The notes below the pieces were generated by a model. That model was not told where the DNA came from. It did no database searches and worked only from the letters and a program-made list of their open reading frames with translations. Shown in pieces: positions 46,953 through 58,020 of a DNA stretch of 64,000 nucleotides (positions are counted from its first letter, which is position 1; each line of letters begins with the position of its first letter). Origin of the DNA: Pseudisothecium myosuroides (taxonomy: Eukaryota; Streptophyta; Bryopsida; Hypnales; Lembophyllaceae); the NCBI GenBank assembly GCA_951799445.1, contig OX637293.1, forward strand, positions 1,116,001-1,180,000, read 5' to 3'. The position numbers were made by a program, and so were the translations under genes.

Positions 46953-47521
46953 CCCCTAAACGTCTAGATTCATCTCCAAAATTGACGATTTGAAAAAAAA
47001 CATTATAAACTACAATTTGGAAGAATATTTTGGAATTGGTATACAAATGAAAGCTGTAGATTTTGATTTTCAAATTCTATCCGAACGGTTAGATCTACTA
47101 CTGCTATCACCAATCTTTTTCTATAAATTTTGAAAAGAAAATTTCAGAATTCCTTCTAAATTCAATTACAAGTAAAATATTATCATTTTTTGAGTAAAAC
47201 TTGTTGGAATGGATTTGAAATAAGGTTCTCTTCATGTGGTGATTTTTTGAAATTTTTGTGACCTTTACATCTTTGACCTCATTTTTGCACATCTAATTTT
47301 GAACTAAAGTCAATGCAAATTGACCACTTGACATACTTCCACATTTGTAATTTTAGAAATGTATATGTTCTAGTAACACCAAATCCAACCAATGGATAGG
47401 ACAACAACTTGATAAAGTATCACCAAAAATTAGGATGACTTTCATCCAAGCAGGAATGAAACAGAAACAAGGATCTGAATTTGTTCATCGTCCAGAAAAT
47501 GGACGTCGGAGCGCTCCAAGG
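46953..47521 (+). mobile_element. TTAA-flanked element, CCCCTAAACG left end (569 bp)
   Basis: TTAA at 46949-46952 and 47522-47525. The left end CCCCTAAACGTC and right end GGAGCGCTCCAAGG are related to the outer element at 7612-8906 rather than to the 920-bp family. Non-coding. Confidence 0.6.
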
Positions 47522-47525
47522 TTAA

Positions 47526-48091
47526 AAATGTCTACTTCTTGAAATATATATAACAAGTACACTGATGGTGCATTGAAGAAAGCCAAATAAACCTCTACAT
47601 TACAAAAAACTTATATGCCACACTTTTAGAGCTTGGTCAATTTCAAGACATCTTATTTTATTCAACAGTGGTGCTCAATGGTTGAAAGTTCAAAAGGTAC
47701 AAAGTTGAACAAAAATTAGACATAAACCACATCCTATCTGGACCTATTGTTTAGAAGAAAACACTTATGTTTAGTAGAAGTTCATCCATGTGATTATAGG
47801 AATAGTGGCATGAAAGTCAAAAGGTACAAGGCTTGTGTATGAAAATTAGACAAGTGTGAAAATCAATAATAGCATGTTTGGGCTCATCGATCTTTTGAAT
47901 TCATTTCTTATGCCTACTAGAGTTGTGATATATGGCTATAGAGATAATAGCATCTTAAGATTGTCAAATAAAATATACCAAATTTTCAATCATAAAATTA
48001 TATAGAGAATTGAAGACAGGATCAAATAAAAAGAGAATTACAAAAAATACACAATTTTATTTAGTAGAGATACATGTCTTCAATGACGCTT
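47526..48091. other. Duplicated flank sequence left of PGG gene B
   Basis: 47670-48085 resembles 28935-29345, which lies on the upstream side of PGG gene A, whereas this copy lies on the downstream side of gene B. No gene. Confidence 0.5.
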
Positions 48092-50704
48092 CTAATACAT
48101 GGAAAAGAGTGATCTTCCAAACTCCAAGGGTCCATCCTCTAAAGGTGCATTTGCCATGGAACTATATCCCAACAATTTGCGAGAGGGCCTAAAGCTCTCA
48201 CAATTGTAGTCCATGTCTAGTGACATATCTATAAGATAATCATTGCTTTTCTTCTCATCTTGTAATCTCCTTTCTTTTTGATCTTCAAATTTCCTTTCCA
48301 TCTCATTTTGTAATGTCTTCATATCCTCTTCATTCACAAGCGACCCGCACAAATTGTTGAAAGAGTCATCTAAGGATTTGAAAGAATCATTTGATTTCTT
48401 CTCTTTCTTGAATTGCAGGATGAGCTTTACTATCTGATCTTTCAGCTTCACTAGATGATCTTTAGCCAAAGAAAATAGTATCCAAGTTAAAGGAATGAAA
48501 CAAATACACACACCCAAAAATAAAGAAAATATCATGCCCCACTCCAATTTTTGAATTGGAGGTAGGATTGCCAATCCTGCACATATAAAAGCGACCATTA
48601 TGCACACCATCGAGGTAATGAAGAAGCCAAGCATCCACTTGATAGATTTTCGGACTTTCATCAAGGCTGATGTTCGTTCATCGTTGTCATGAACAAACAA
48701 AGTTGCCACAACTCCAATTAGCATGGTGCCAATGCCCAAGAAGAAGGACAAGGCATTGAAGGCCACAAACATTTGCACACTGAGATGTCCTTCCACGGCA
48801 ACATATTGTTCATATGTACCTGCTGGAGCTGGGGGACTAGGTGGAGAGAACTGGAAGTAGTCTGCGTAACCAAGGGGAGGTTGCAACCACCCAGAAAACG
48901 CCACGCTAGCTATGAGTGCCGCACCGACGAGTACAAAGTTGGCCTGGGTGGTATACATGTCATTGAGCTCCTTTAGACGGTCTGCCACACCAGGCATATG
49001 CAATAGTTCTTGTATGCAACTTTGGTGTCCCATAGTTGACTTTGGTAACCGTCTTCTGGAAGAGGGTGGAATGTGCGTCACTAGGGTAGAGTATCTCGCT
49101 ACATGACCAAGTTGGGACCATTCTTTCAATTCATGATTGGGAGCTTCAAATTGCATCCTGCCTTTGATATCGTCGGTGATAAATTGAAATTGCATCCCCT
49201 CCTTGGAATTTTTGGTGGCCAGTTGAAATTCCATGGCATAATCAAGTGGAGTCTTCCCCAAGTAATCCGTCTTGTGGGCACCGGACTCGATGCCCACCTT
49301 ACCCAATCCCATGCGCAGTATATGCAACAAGGTTCTATCCCCAAGAAGAGACACCAAATGCAAAGGGGGCAAGCACCCTTGAATCCCAGTGTAGTCATTG
49401 AAGTCGATGCTCTTCACCCATGAAAGACCTGTGAGTTGCATAATCCCAGAACCCTTCCCTTGTCGTGTGGCACACCAAAGAGCCACCTTCCACAGCAAGT
49501 TGATCCTTAGTGCTTCAGTTGCATCGTCAAGAAGACTCTCGTTGGAAGACATCTGACGTGCTTCCGTGTATCCTAAAGAAATGCACCGAATCAGATGAGA
49601 ATAGCCACGCCGGGCTGCCCAGCAAAGGAGATTCGAATCAGTTTGAGCACTAGAAGGTCCAACGGTAATGGACTGACCATGGAGTCCAGGCACTTGATCA
49701 GAACCTTGTGAATGCCACCGCTCTTCCCGATCCCGATTCTCAAAGTCTCGAAAAAGACATTTCCTGAAATTCCCATTCTTGAACCTTACCAAGGGGATAA
49801 CCAGTCCGTTGACTAATTCTTGAACGCGGTGGGTTGTGTCATTCCGAAATGATAACACAACCTCAAGGAGACGAGCTCCAGCCTTCACAGTCCGTCTCTG
49901 CAAAAGCTCACACAACATCATCGTCGCCTTAAGTAAATCCTCGTCTGAATTTGTATCCATAAGTAGGAGCTCCTCCGAAACCGCCGTCTCATATAAGTTC
50001 ATCTTCGAAATCCTTGTCTCCGAATCCTCCTTCGGAATCTTGGGAGGAGGCCTGACCGTCACATTTAATTGCTTCACCTTCACCTGGTTAACAATGGGCT
50101 CCAACACTGTGCAGAAGTAAAACCCTCTCCGAAACTCCTGTGACAACCAGAGCTTTGAAATCTCTTGAACGACGGCTAGGTCGCAGCCATGGAAGTAAGG
50201 GACCGGGTACTTCTCAAAAAACCGAGGATCACAGAGCATCACAGTCATGACTTCGTCATCTGCCTCCAGTGCGTCCTTAAAGAGAAAGCTCAGAACAGTA
50301 TTGTCATGCTGAAGTGCTTCAACCAACCTAGGACGAAGAGCAGTTTGGAAATCCACGGACGAGCGCAGAGATTCTTTTCCAGTTTCAGAGTCAATTGTAA
50401 TATCATCAGGATGAAGACCTAAAGCGATTGCTATCAACCTGGTCAGTACTCTTGCACGAATTACAACGGATTTTCGATCTTTGCCTCTGCCTAACAATAC
50501 CCACAGCTTCTGTTTGGTGGCATTCGTGTCTTTCTCCTTGTGCACACACTGAATGAGCTCCTTCAGGAGCTGTCGATCGTCCTCGGCGAGTGCCCCACAT
50601 GTGTTAATGGTGGTTGCATCTCTTGTCCACGATAGAACGAGATCCTCCGGAATTTCGGTAGCCACTTCGTCAGCCCCCGCACGACCCCTACTGCTTGACG
50701 CCAT
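48092..50704 (-). CDS. Ankyrin-PGG domain membrane protein B (ACD6-like class), 870 aa
   Basis: Intronless frame from the ATG at 50704; duplicate of 24346-27120. The first about 115 residues are almost identical to protein A (differences such as CGALAEDD for CGTLAEDD), after which similarity falls. An insertion of about 24 residues (VRPPPKIPKEDSETRISK region, about 205-245) is specific to B. Ankyrin-like repeats LLCWAARRGYSHLIRC and LPPLHLVSLLGDRTLL are followed by the PGG domain near 590 (TTQANFVLVGAALIASVAF), with membrane segments about 590-612, 645-667, 692-716 and 727-750. The tail has a charged, probably coiled-coil stretch (EMERKFEDQKERRLQDE) and a unique end. The Tyr-rich and TDLNS repeats of A are absent. 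It is expected in a cell membrane; function unknown. Confidence 0.92.
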   Translation of the reverse strand: MASSSRGRAGADEVATEIPEDLVLSWTRDATTINTCGALAEDDRQLLKELIQCVHKEKDTNATKQKLWVLLGRGKDRKSVVIRARVLTRLIAIALGLHPDDITIDSETGKESLRSSVDFQTALRPRLVEALQHDNTVLSFLFKDALEADDEVMTVMLCDPRFFEKYPVPYFHGCDLAVVQEISKLWLSQEFRRGFYFCTVLEPIVNQVKVKQLNVTVRPPPKIPKEDSETRISKMNLYETAVSEELLLMDTNSDEDLLKATMMLCELLQRRTVKAGARLLEVVLSFRNDTTHRVQELVNGLVIPLVRFKNGNFRKCLFRDFENRDREERWHSQGSDQVPGLHGQSITVGPSSAQTDSNLLCWAARRGYSHLIRCISLGYTEARQMSSNESLLDDATEALRINLLWKVALWCATRQGKGSGIMQLTGLSWVKSIDFNDYTGIQGCLPPLHLVSLLGDRTLLHILRMGLGKVGIESGAHKTDYLGKTPLDYAMEFQLATKNSKEGMQFQFITDDIKGRMQFEAPNHELKEWSQLGHVARYSTLVTHIPPSSRRRLPKSTMGHQSCIQELLHMPGVADRLKELNDMYTTQANFVLVGAALIASVAFSGWLQPPLGYADYFQFSPPSPPAPAGTYEQYVAVEGHLSVQMFVAFNALSFFLGIGTMLIGVVATLFVHDNDERTSALMKVRKSIKWMLGFFITSMVCIMVAFICAGLAILPPIQKLEWGMIFSLFLGVCICFIPLTWILFSLAKDHLVKLKDQIVKLILQFKKEKKSNDSFKSLDDSFNNLCGSLVNEEDMKTLQNEMERKFEDQKERRLQDEKKSNDYLIDMSLDMDYNCESFRPSRKLLGYSSMANAPLEDGPLEFGRSLFSMY

Positions 50705-50872
50705 ACCCAAAAGAAGAAGAATGAAGGCTGTTTATCCAAAAGAAAGAAACCCTCAATCAACGAATGTAAATCAAATTCGTTGCTTCCCTCGGTGTCTTCA
50801 CTCTCAGAATTGGAAAAAACGACGGCCAATCGAAGCGTTCACAAAATTGACTGAAGAGTTCGAAGGTGCTTC

Positions 50873-50880
50873 AATATAAA
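50873..50880 (-). promoter_or_regulatory. Probable TATA box of PGG gene B
   Basis: TTTATATT on the minus strand, 169 bp upstream of the ATG, at the same relative place as in gene A. Confidence 0.6.
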
Positions 50881-51261
50881 CCCTAGTCTTCCATGCCTTT
50901 CAATCTTCATGCCACTTTTAACTCATCCAAAACTTTCACCACAATTCTGTCAACAAGAAGGAGCAATGATCTGTGGAAAAGCAAACTTCCATGAGCGATC
51001 GTAAACAAAGACAGTAATGAAGGATTTAGAGTTTAGGAATCGTACACCCTGATCCATCACTCACAATGTATCCCTTGTCTAGAGCCTCTGCAAATGTGAA
51101 CTGACAGCCACAAAATCCGTAAAGGCAGAGCCCAAGTCCGTTACCTGATGCGAGGTACCGACTTTCCAAATTTGCCACCTCCTGATCAATTTATCCGGCA
51201 GAAGTGCAGCAAATTCAATCTACAAATGTTGCTTGCGATTAGAATCGAGTCTGCTTCTAAA

Positions 51262-51528
51262 ATGGCGAATTTCAGTAAAATGGCGGTATTCCATGTGACA
51301 TTAGGACAAGTATACATTGCTAACATCTAGGTCAGTTTTAGATTTCAGAAATCTAGGAATGACATAGATATCAGACCGTGCAGTCTGAAAATTCTAGAAC
51401 CGATATAGATTTCAACAATCCAGTACTGGTATAGATTTTGATACAGAAAAAACAGTAGAAACCGTGCAGTCTGAACTGCTAAAAGTGCCAAATTAACGGA
51501 ATACTGCCATTTTAATGAAATTGGCCAT
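51262..51528. mobile_element. 267-bp MITE inserted upstream of PGG gene B, empty site known
   Basis: Ends ATGGCGAATTTCAGTAAAA and the inverse of ATGGCCAATTTCATTAAAA, extending through TGGC-GTATTCC to about 31 bases. TAAA flanks both sides (51258-51261, 51529-51532); the duplicated flank of gene A has a single TAAA at 27684-27687. A 3-bp TAA duplication would fit PIF/Harbinger (Tourist-like) elements. Confidence 0.85.
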
Positions 51529-51779
51529 TAAACCAAAATCATAACAAGGAGAAGTCTAATTCCCATTCCTATTACATAGAGAACTGTACGAAGGATAGAT
51601 ACAAAACTACACTTTCATTTGGTAAAAAAACTTGCCTTTGGTTGTTTATTCGGACTCTAATCATATTGCATTCTTTTTTAGTTGTGTTTCATCTTTTCAA
51701 AGGCCAAGTTGGATTGAAATGTTTGACTGTAATCATGGTTAAGTAATTTGACCCTGTTAGGACGCTGTGGAGCCGAGCC

Positions 51780-54043
51780 ATCTCTATTACATTATCCGCC
51801 ATGGCGTGTACAAATAGCCTCACGTACGCAAATCTATCTCTGCAATGGGCGTTCACTGCTCATGGAACATTGATCCAAAACAAACAGTGAAGCTAGATGT
51901 GAGAAACGAGAATTCCCGAAACAAGCACTGATAGAGCAGTGGACACCACCATCCATGCATGAACCACACACAAGACAAGCATGGAAACTGGCAGTTGCAC
52001 TTTACATTTGGAACCAACCAAAGGAAATGAGAAAATGAGAATTCTGAACACTCTCAGAGAGCTTGGAATCGGTCTCACTCACGAGCTTTACAGTGGAGTC
52101 CAATTCCGAAAAATGACCGTAGCTGGCTCTTCATTACTTTCTAGACCTCTGCGTTCAGCTGATCGATCGAAGCAATTCTCAGCAAGCAAAGGATATAATA
52201 TGGAGATTAAAGCGTCAAGGAGCATGCAATTCAAAATCTGACAACTTCATTCAAGAGTCGCAACTAGACTAACTCAGAAAGCTCACCACGTATAATTTAT
52301 CCGAAGGCGAGAACCCCAGGTAGATGGATCACTGCCGACTTTGCGTGCGGGGACATTGCCAAGACAGAAGCGATCAAAGATGACGTCTTTGTGCACATTT
52401 ACAGCGTTAACAATGTTCTAAGGAATAGGGGTGTGGCCATGTATAAATGAGTTGTGACGGTCATCCTGCGAGCCCTTCTTCAGCCTCTTTGCAACAGAGA
52501 ATGCGTTTCTTGAGCCTCTTTGCTACTGAGAACGCGTCGGGGTCCTCCTGGCCTCATGCTAGCTGGCCTGTCTGTACCGTGATTATGGGGAGTCGGTACA
52601 GAGGTCAGAGGACCGCGCTTCATCTCCGACAAAATTAAATTTCAATAATTAACGTGACCAATGAGCAAGACTCTGTACAGCGGTACAGCCAGTGTACGTA
52701 CTGAGTCACTCATGTTGATATTGGCTTATTGCATTCCCGGCCAAATGCATCAATAAAATTAGTCATGTGTCTATACTGTACAGAAAGTATCCTATGCCCG
52801 AGCTAATCATGCTAAGGATTTATTTAATTTGTCAGTTTGTCACCGTATGGTCAGTTTGATTTGTTGACTACTGAAGCTTAGTCGAGTGTTCTAACGTACA
52901 TTACTAAGCGCGCATGCACTTGGTGGATCTTGTGAAAGAAAGTGCACGAACGGCGATTTGCAATTGATTTACTGTGGGTGGGGCGTTCAAATTGGATCTC
53001 ATGGGTGACGGTACAAGTATAGCGTTGTGGATGCCCTATTATGGCGGTTCACGGGGTATAAATCCCGATACAAATGTGAAGGACCTGGCCAAAAAAGCTC
53101 AATTGCCACGAGAGATCCGGACGGAACCGCAATTTGGTTAAATTGGCGCGATTCTGGAGTGAGAGGTCTAATTTCAGTTTCAGGCCACAAAGTAAGAAGG
53201 ATATAGATTTATATTTCAGGCCGCGTGTCCTGAAATGTGTCAAAGCATTAGAATTCCACCAATTCAACGAAATCGACGTGATGAGGGGCAAACTAGGCCA
53301 CTAACATGCTAGCTCGAGGAGCTGGCTATGTCGACGAGTGATGGATTTAAATAGTGAGAGAGACTCGATGTACTGTATACTGTAGGATTTGTCTGCTCCA
53401 GATTGACGAGCTGTTGATATCAAATACAGAATTATTGCATTCAATTTCTCACGGCGGTCGATTCAATCCACATTCGGCTTGTTACTCACTTGCACCGAAG
53501 CACATAAATTCTTCTCTTCAATTACTTTGACAACACCGTCGATCGGAAGAAAGTTTTGCAGGGGTTTGTTCGGTACCCATAGTATGAGCTAGTGCTCCGC
53601 ATGGTGCTTCCGAATGGCCTGTCGGAGGTAGACGCTACGACATAACTTATCTTACTAGACACCAGTATGCTCTGTGTCGCTGTCACAACCATTAAGGTAA
53701 CTAAATCTAAAATTGCACAAATAAGCTCTGTGCCATAACCAATATGCTTTAGAAAATTAACAACAATTTTTTCACATTGGTGAAGGATTAAGAATCAAAA
53801 TGCAAGTCGTTCCATAATTTTTGAACGCATTGTGAATTAGTTACAAATTTTCAAAGATGCAAGGTGTAAGGTACTAAGAGTATCATGTAGGTGATGCCCA
53901 AATCCATTTGATACACATGAAGAAATGACATTATTAGTATTAAAACATGTCATAAAGAAGAACTTAAAACAACAAAAAGTGTATCCAAAATTGTCCACTT
54001 GTATGGTTGTCACCTCCATAGTACTATAAATAGAGCTACACAC
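51780..54043. other. Less AT-rich intergenic DNA, no gene recognised
   Basis: 51780-53600 has higher GC than its surroundings, which can mark transcribed or promoter DNA, but frames are under 90 codons and show no domain. A 31-bp direct repeat lies at 52482-52538. Confidence 0.4.
52482..52538. repeat. 31-bp tandem duplication, 1.8 copies
   Basis: AGCCTCTTTGCAACAGAGAA and AGCCTCTTTGCTACTGAGAA start 31 bases apart, each followed by a related CGCGT/TGCGT segment. Confidence 0.7.
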
Positions 54044-54045
54044 TA

Positions 54046-54357
54046 CACTAAAAAGGGTATTTAGTGTTGGCAACACTATTTGCGAACCATGACACTAAAT
54101 ATCATTAAGCCTACTAAAGTAAGTAACATTAAATGTAATTTCTAACATTAAATATACTCTATGGTAAATCTGAAATCTGAAAATGTTTACATTTAGTGTT
54201 AGAACTTATTAAAGGAAGGTAGAAGGGAAGAGAAGGCGAAGGCGGCACATTGAAGTTTAGCACTACACTAATCGTCCTAAAATTGACATTTAGTGTAGGA
54301 TCAAGTAGGGTGGTAATTACACTAAATGTAATCCAACACTAAATACCCTTTTTAGTG
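54046..54357. mobile_element. 312-bp CACTA-ended MITE
   Basis: Begins CACTAAAAAGGGTATTTAGT and ends with the exact inverse, 27 bases of perfect pairing counting the outer TA. TA flanks each side. Several internal 'acactaaatgt' and 'acatttagtgt' words form subterminal repeats, as in CACTA elements. Non-coding. Confidence 0.85.
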
Positions 54358-54534
54358 TACTCAAAATGGCCCCCAACTCCACCTTACACTTGTCTTTGTA
54401 ATATGCATCATTTTGGGTATCCTCCTTATTTAGTTTCCTTTCAAAAATAGGGGTCAATTATGAAGAGTGGTCCATTTTAGGTGTAGTTACCTTAGTAAGC
54501 TAGAGACTCCTGAAAATTTCACTTTTTATTGTAG

Positions 54535-55253
54535 GGTGATTGCAAGAAACACTTCATATTTCCGGCTCCAAAATGCAATTTTTGGCCATAAGATTGGCGA
54601 TACTATGCAATACTACCAATACTATGCCTCAGCAATGCCCTTATAGGTCTAAATTGTCGATTCAGTACTATGCAGTTCTATAGATTGTTGCGGGGTACTA
54701 CAAAAGCCACTAGGAGTAGAAAATAGTAGAAAAGGGATCTATGGATCTTTTCATTTTTAGTAATTAAAAAAAAACTCAAAAAAAATCCATCAAAAAAAGA
54801 CATTTTGTTAGAGAAGAATGCGCTCACATTGCACTAAAGAATTCATAAAGAATTTTATTTCCTTCTCTATAGCCTTCACGCAAAGGAAGGTCACTTTGAC
54901 CCCATGTGTGCAACCGACATGTTGCTATTTTCATAAAAACTCATTGTTAGTCCTTGTAATGTTAGTAGACCTCCAACATGCCTAATTTGTGGCTTTGAAT
55001 TTGCACTTTTGCATCAAAAATAGGACTTGAAACCCACAAAATGGCCAAGGTGGACATCCAATTGGAGGCAAGTTAAAAAGAGTAAACTAATTTGAAAAAA
55101 ATTGAAAAAATTACTCAATGTCTGCAACTACCTCATATACCTTCATTCCAAATTTCACACAAAACAAACAAATGATGCAAAAGTTATGAGCAAAAAAACA
55201 CCCATCCGATGGCAAGGGAACAAGAAATAGGACAAGTGTTTCTTGCAATCACC
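54535..55253. mobile_element. 719-bp MITE with GGTGATTGCAAGAAACACTT ends
   Basis: The 20-base left end is exactly inverted at 55234-55253. A second copy of similar size lies at 61097-61823. Non-coding. Confidence 0.82.
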
Positions 55254-55534
55254 TTGCAAATCATAGTTACCATGATTAGCCTCATCAAATTTTTTCATTT
55301 TCTTGTTGGCAATTGAAAGAGGATTTCAACTCACAAAAAAATGTTTGATTTGGATATTCCACGCAAAAGTTATAAAGGTTCAGTTTTCTTTTGGTAGATG
55401 TTCTAAAATTGTTTCTTTAGTGGAGGTAGATATTCATTAAACCATCCACATGGGATGTCTTCAACTTTTCACATGACACAATATAGTTGCAAAGTAATAG
55501 AACCTTTAGTAAATGGTTTTGGAGCTTTAATTTT

Positions 55535-56028
55535 TTTTTAAAAGTTCCATATGGTTTAGTTTGCTTGCTAGAACAATCTCACCATTGGGATTAGTGCATT
55601 TTAATTCTATCTAAAAGATATTTAGATTTTAGATTTTCCTTCTACCTTGTACCTACTTCTACTTGACAATTTTTTAAAGAATAAAAATCAAGTTTATTTT
55701 AACTTTTTTTTCCCTAGAGTTTTAACTCAATTCTCCACCATAAAAATTTAAAGCTCAAAACTTTGTAGTGCAAAAAATTAAAGTTCAAAGTCAAGTAATT
55801 TTGTCCTACAATGTGCTAAAAAACTTGTTTTTTTCACTTTAAATGCAAATATCTTGCAATCTATGCGGTCAAAAAATTTGAAATTTTCCATAGATTTTCA
55901 TACTAGTTAGGTGTAAGACCCTATGGTTAGATGTGCAAAAAAATAATTTTCAATTTTTTTAATTCTTTGCTATAGAAATGGCATTTTGAGTGTTTTTTGG
56001 CAAAAAAAAGGCTTTGGTCCTTTAGGGG
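55535..56028 (+). mobile_element. 5'-truncated CCCCTAAAG-type MITE (494 bp)
   Basis: Matches the right half of 40974-41893, from 'agaacaatctcaccattggg' to GGTCCTTTAGGGG, then TTAA (56029-56032). The left half is missing. Confidence 0.8.
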
Positions 56029-56032
56029 TTAA

Positions 56033-57091
56033 CTATATATACATCTACTGAAGATGACACTTTTGGATCAATGGCACATTTGAAACTCCTTACCTTATGT
56101 CACCTATAATTTCCACAAAAAGATGACAAAGTCCCCCTTAATCTCTTTTCTTACCCATTTTCAATCTTTTTTATATAATAAATCTTCTGTAGCCTTTAAT
56201 ATCATGTATTTAATCCATTTTTGTTTTATATATAAATTTGGCATTAAAAAATAGGAAAATATTGACAAGCAAATTTTAAAGTTAATATAAAAAATAAAAA
56301 TAAAAAATCAATAATTTTTTTTAATATCAATATTAATATTAAAAAATATTTTTTAAAACAAAAGCATCAACTTGATGTTACAATGACCAAAGTTTTGTAT
56401 AGTCTAATGTTCCAATTATTCTTTGCAACCAATTTTTTGATGAAAATAAACCTTGGAAATTGAATATGTTTTGTCAATCAGTCAAAATGTTGAAAATTCT
56501 CTTTAATTATTAGAGAATAAATATAAATGAATATCATAGCCTTGCTTGTGTATGTGAATATTTTGAAGTACTTTTGGACCTCAAATCATACAAGAGCTTT
56601 AGATGCTACTTAGATATGTAGATGAAAGTAGAAACACTTGTCCTATTTTGTGGAATTTGTTGCACACCTGATACAAATGCAAGTATACCTTTTGGGACTT
56701 ACAGTCAATGTTTTTGAAATTAGTATTGGAAGTATTCTATGCAATCTCAACTATATTCCATATTTTTTTAATTTAAAAAATATATATTATTTTATAGATA
56801 ATTTTTTATTTTGTAGAGATTTGTTGGTTTGCAACACTCTCAAGTATTCCAAAAATTGAATCTCACTTGGATGTTTAGAAAGAAAGGTCATCTACAATAG
56901 CCACAATTATAATTTTTTTTTTAAATATTTTTACTATTTTCTAACAATTTAAATATCAAAAAATTGTTTACTCGAAATGTTTCATTTTTTTATTTTGTGC
57001 ATAAATTTTGGAGAACATTTTTCTTATGCCTAAAACTTTGAGAACATAATATTTAAAGTATTTATCTACTTATCTACATTTTATTTTTATT
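56033..57091. other. Very AT-rich intergenic DNA, nothing recognised
   Basis: Long A/T-only stretches (e.g. 56280-56360). No frame with a domain. Confidence 0.5.
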
Positions 57092-57095
57092 TTAA

Positions 57096-58016
57096 TCCCT
57101 AAAGTCCCATTGTCCCTTTAGGGGACAAAATGGATTTTGAGCAAGCTACTACAATCTCAATACTTGTTGTAATTTTCTGAAATTATTTGTAAAAGATAGA
57201 AAAACACATAAACTTTTTGGAAATATAATTTTTATTTCAATCAAAGCCCGGGAGCAAAAGCTATGGCACAAAAGGCCTTTTTATTAGTTTAGCGGGCAGA
57301 AAAAAAAACTTCAAAAAAACTCTAAATAAAATCTTTTTATTTTTTTTCTTCTATAGATTGTATTTTTGTCTATATGGGAAGGTTTTATTTATTCCATTTG
57401 GATTTGTTGTGAAAGTTATGGACAATCTTGATTTTCGGCCAATTAGAGCATCTCCTAGAAAAAATAACTTGTAGGATTCATTTTTGAACTTAATTTTCAC
57501 AATTTTTCAAAAAAAAAGTTTCACGAGGTTAAGATCTCTTGCTAGAACAATCTCGCTGTTGGAATTTGTGCGTTTCAATTCCATCTTAATACTATTACGG
57601 TTTAGTTTTTTGTTTAATCTTGAAACTACCTCTATTTAACAGTTTTTTAATGAGTGAAAACTAAGTATATGTTTTTTGAATTCTTTTTCCTAGACTTTCA
57701 ATTCAATTACTCATCATATAAAATTCAAAATTCAAAATTAGTAGAGCAAAAATTTTAAGTCAAGAAGGTTCAAAGCCCCAAAATGTATTTGAATAAGATG
57801 CACAAAAATTTGTTTCCTTCACTTTAAATGCAAATATCTTGCAATCTACTCGATCAAAATTTTGAAATCTCCTCCGCACATTTTCACACTAGTCTAACAC
57901 AAGATCCTATGTTTTGATAGGCAAAAAAATATTTTTCTAAATTGTTTGCTTTTGGCTATAGATGGCAGTTTTGAGTGGTTTTTGATGCATGGAAAAAGGC
58001 CTTAGGACTTAAGAGG
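57096..58016 (+). mobile_element. TTAA-flanked CCCCTAAAG MITE, long form, 921 bp
   Basis: TTAA at 57092-57095 and 58017-58020; left end TCCCTAAAGTCCCA, right end GGACTTAAGAGG (mutated). Collinear with 30976-31896 and 40974-41893. Confidence 0.85.
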
Positions 58017-58020
58017 TTAA

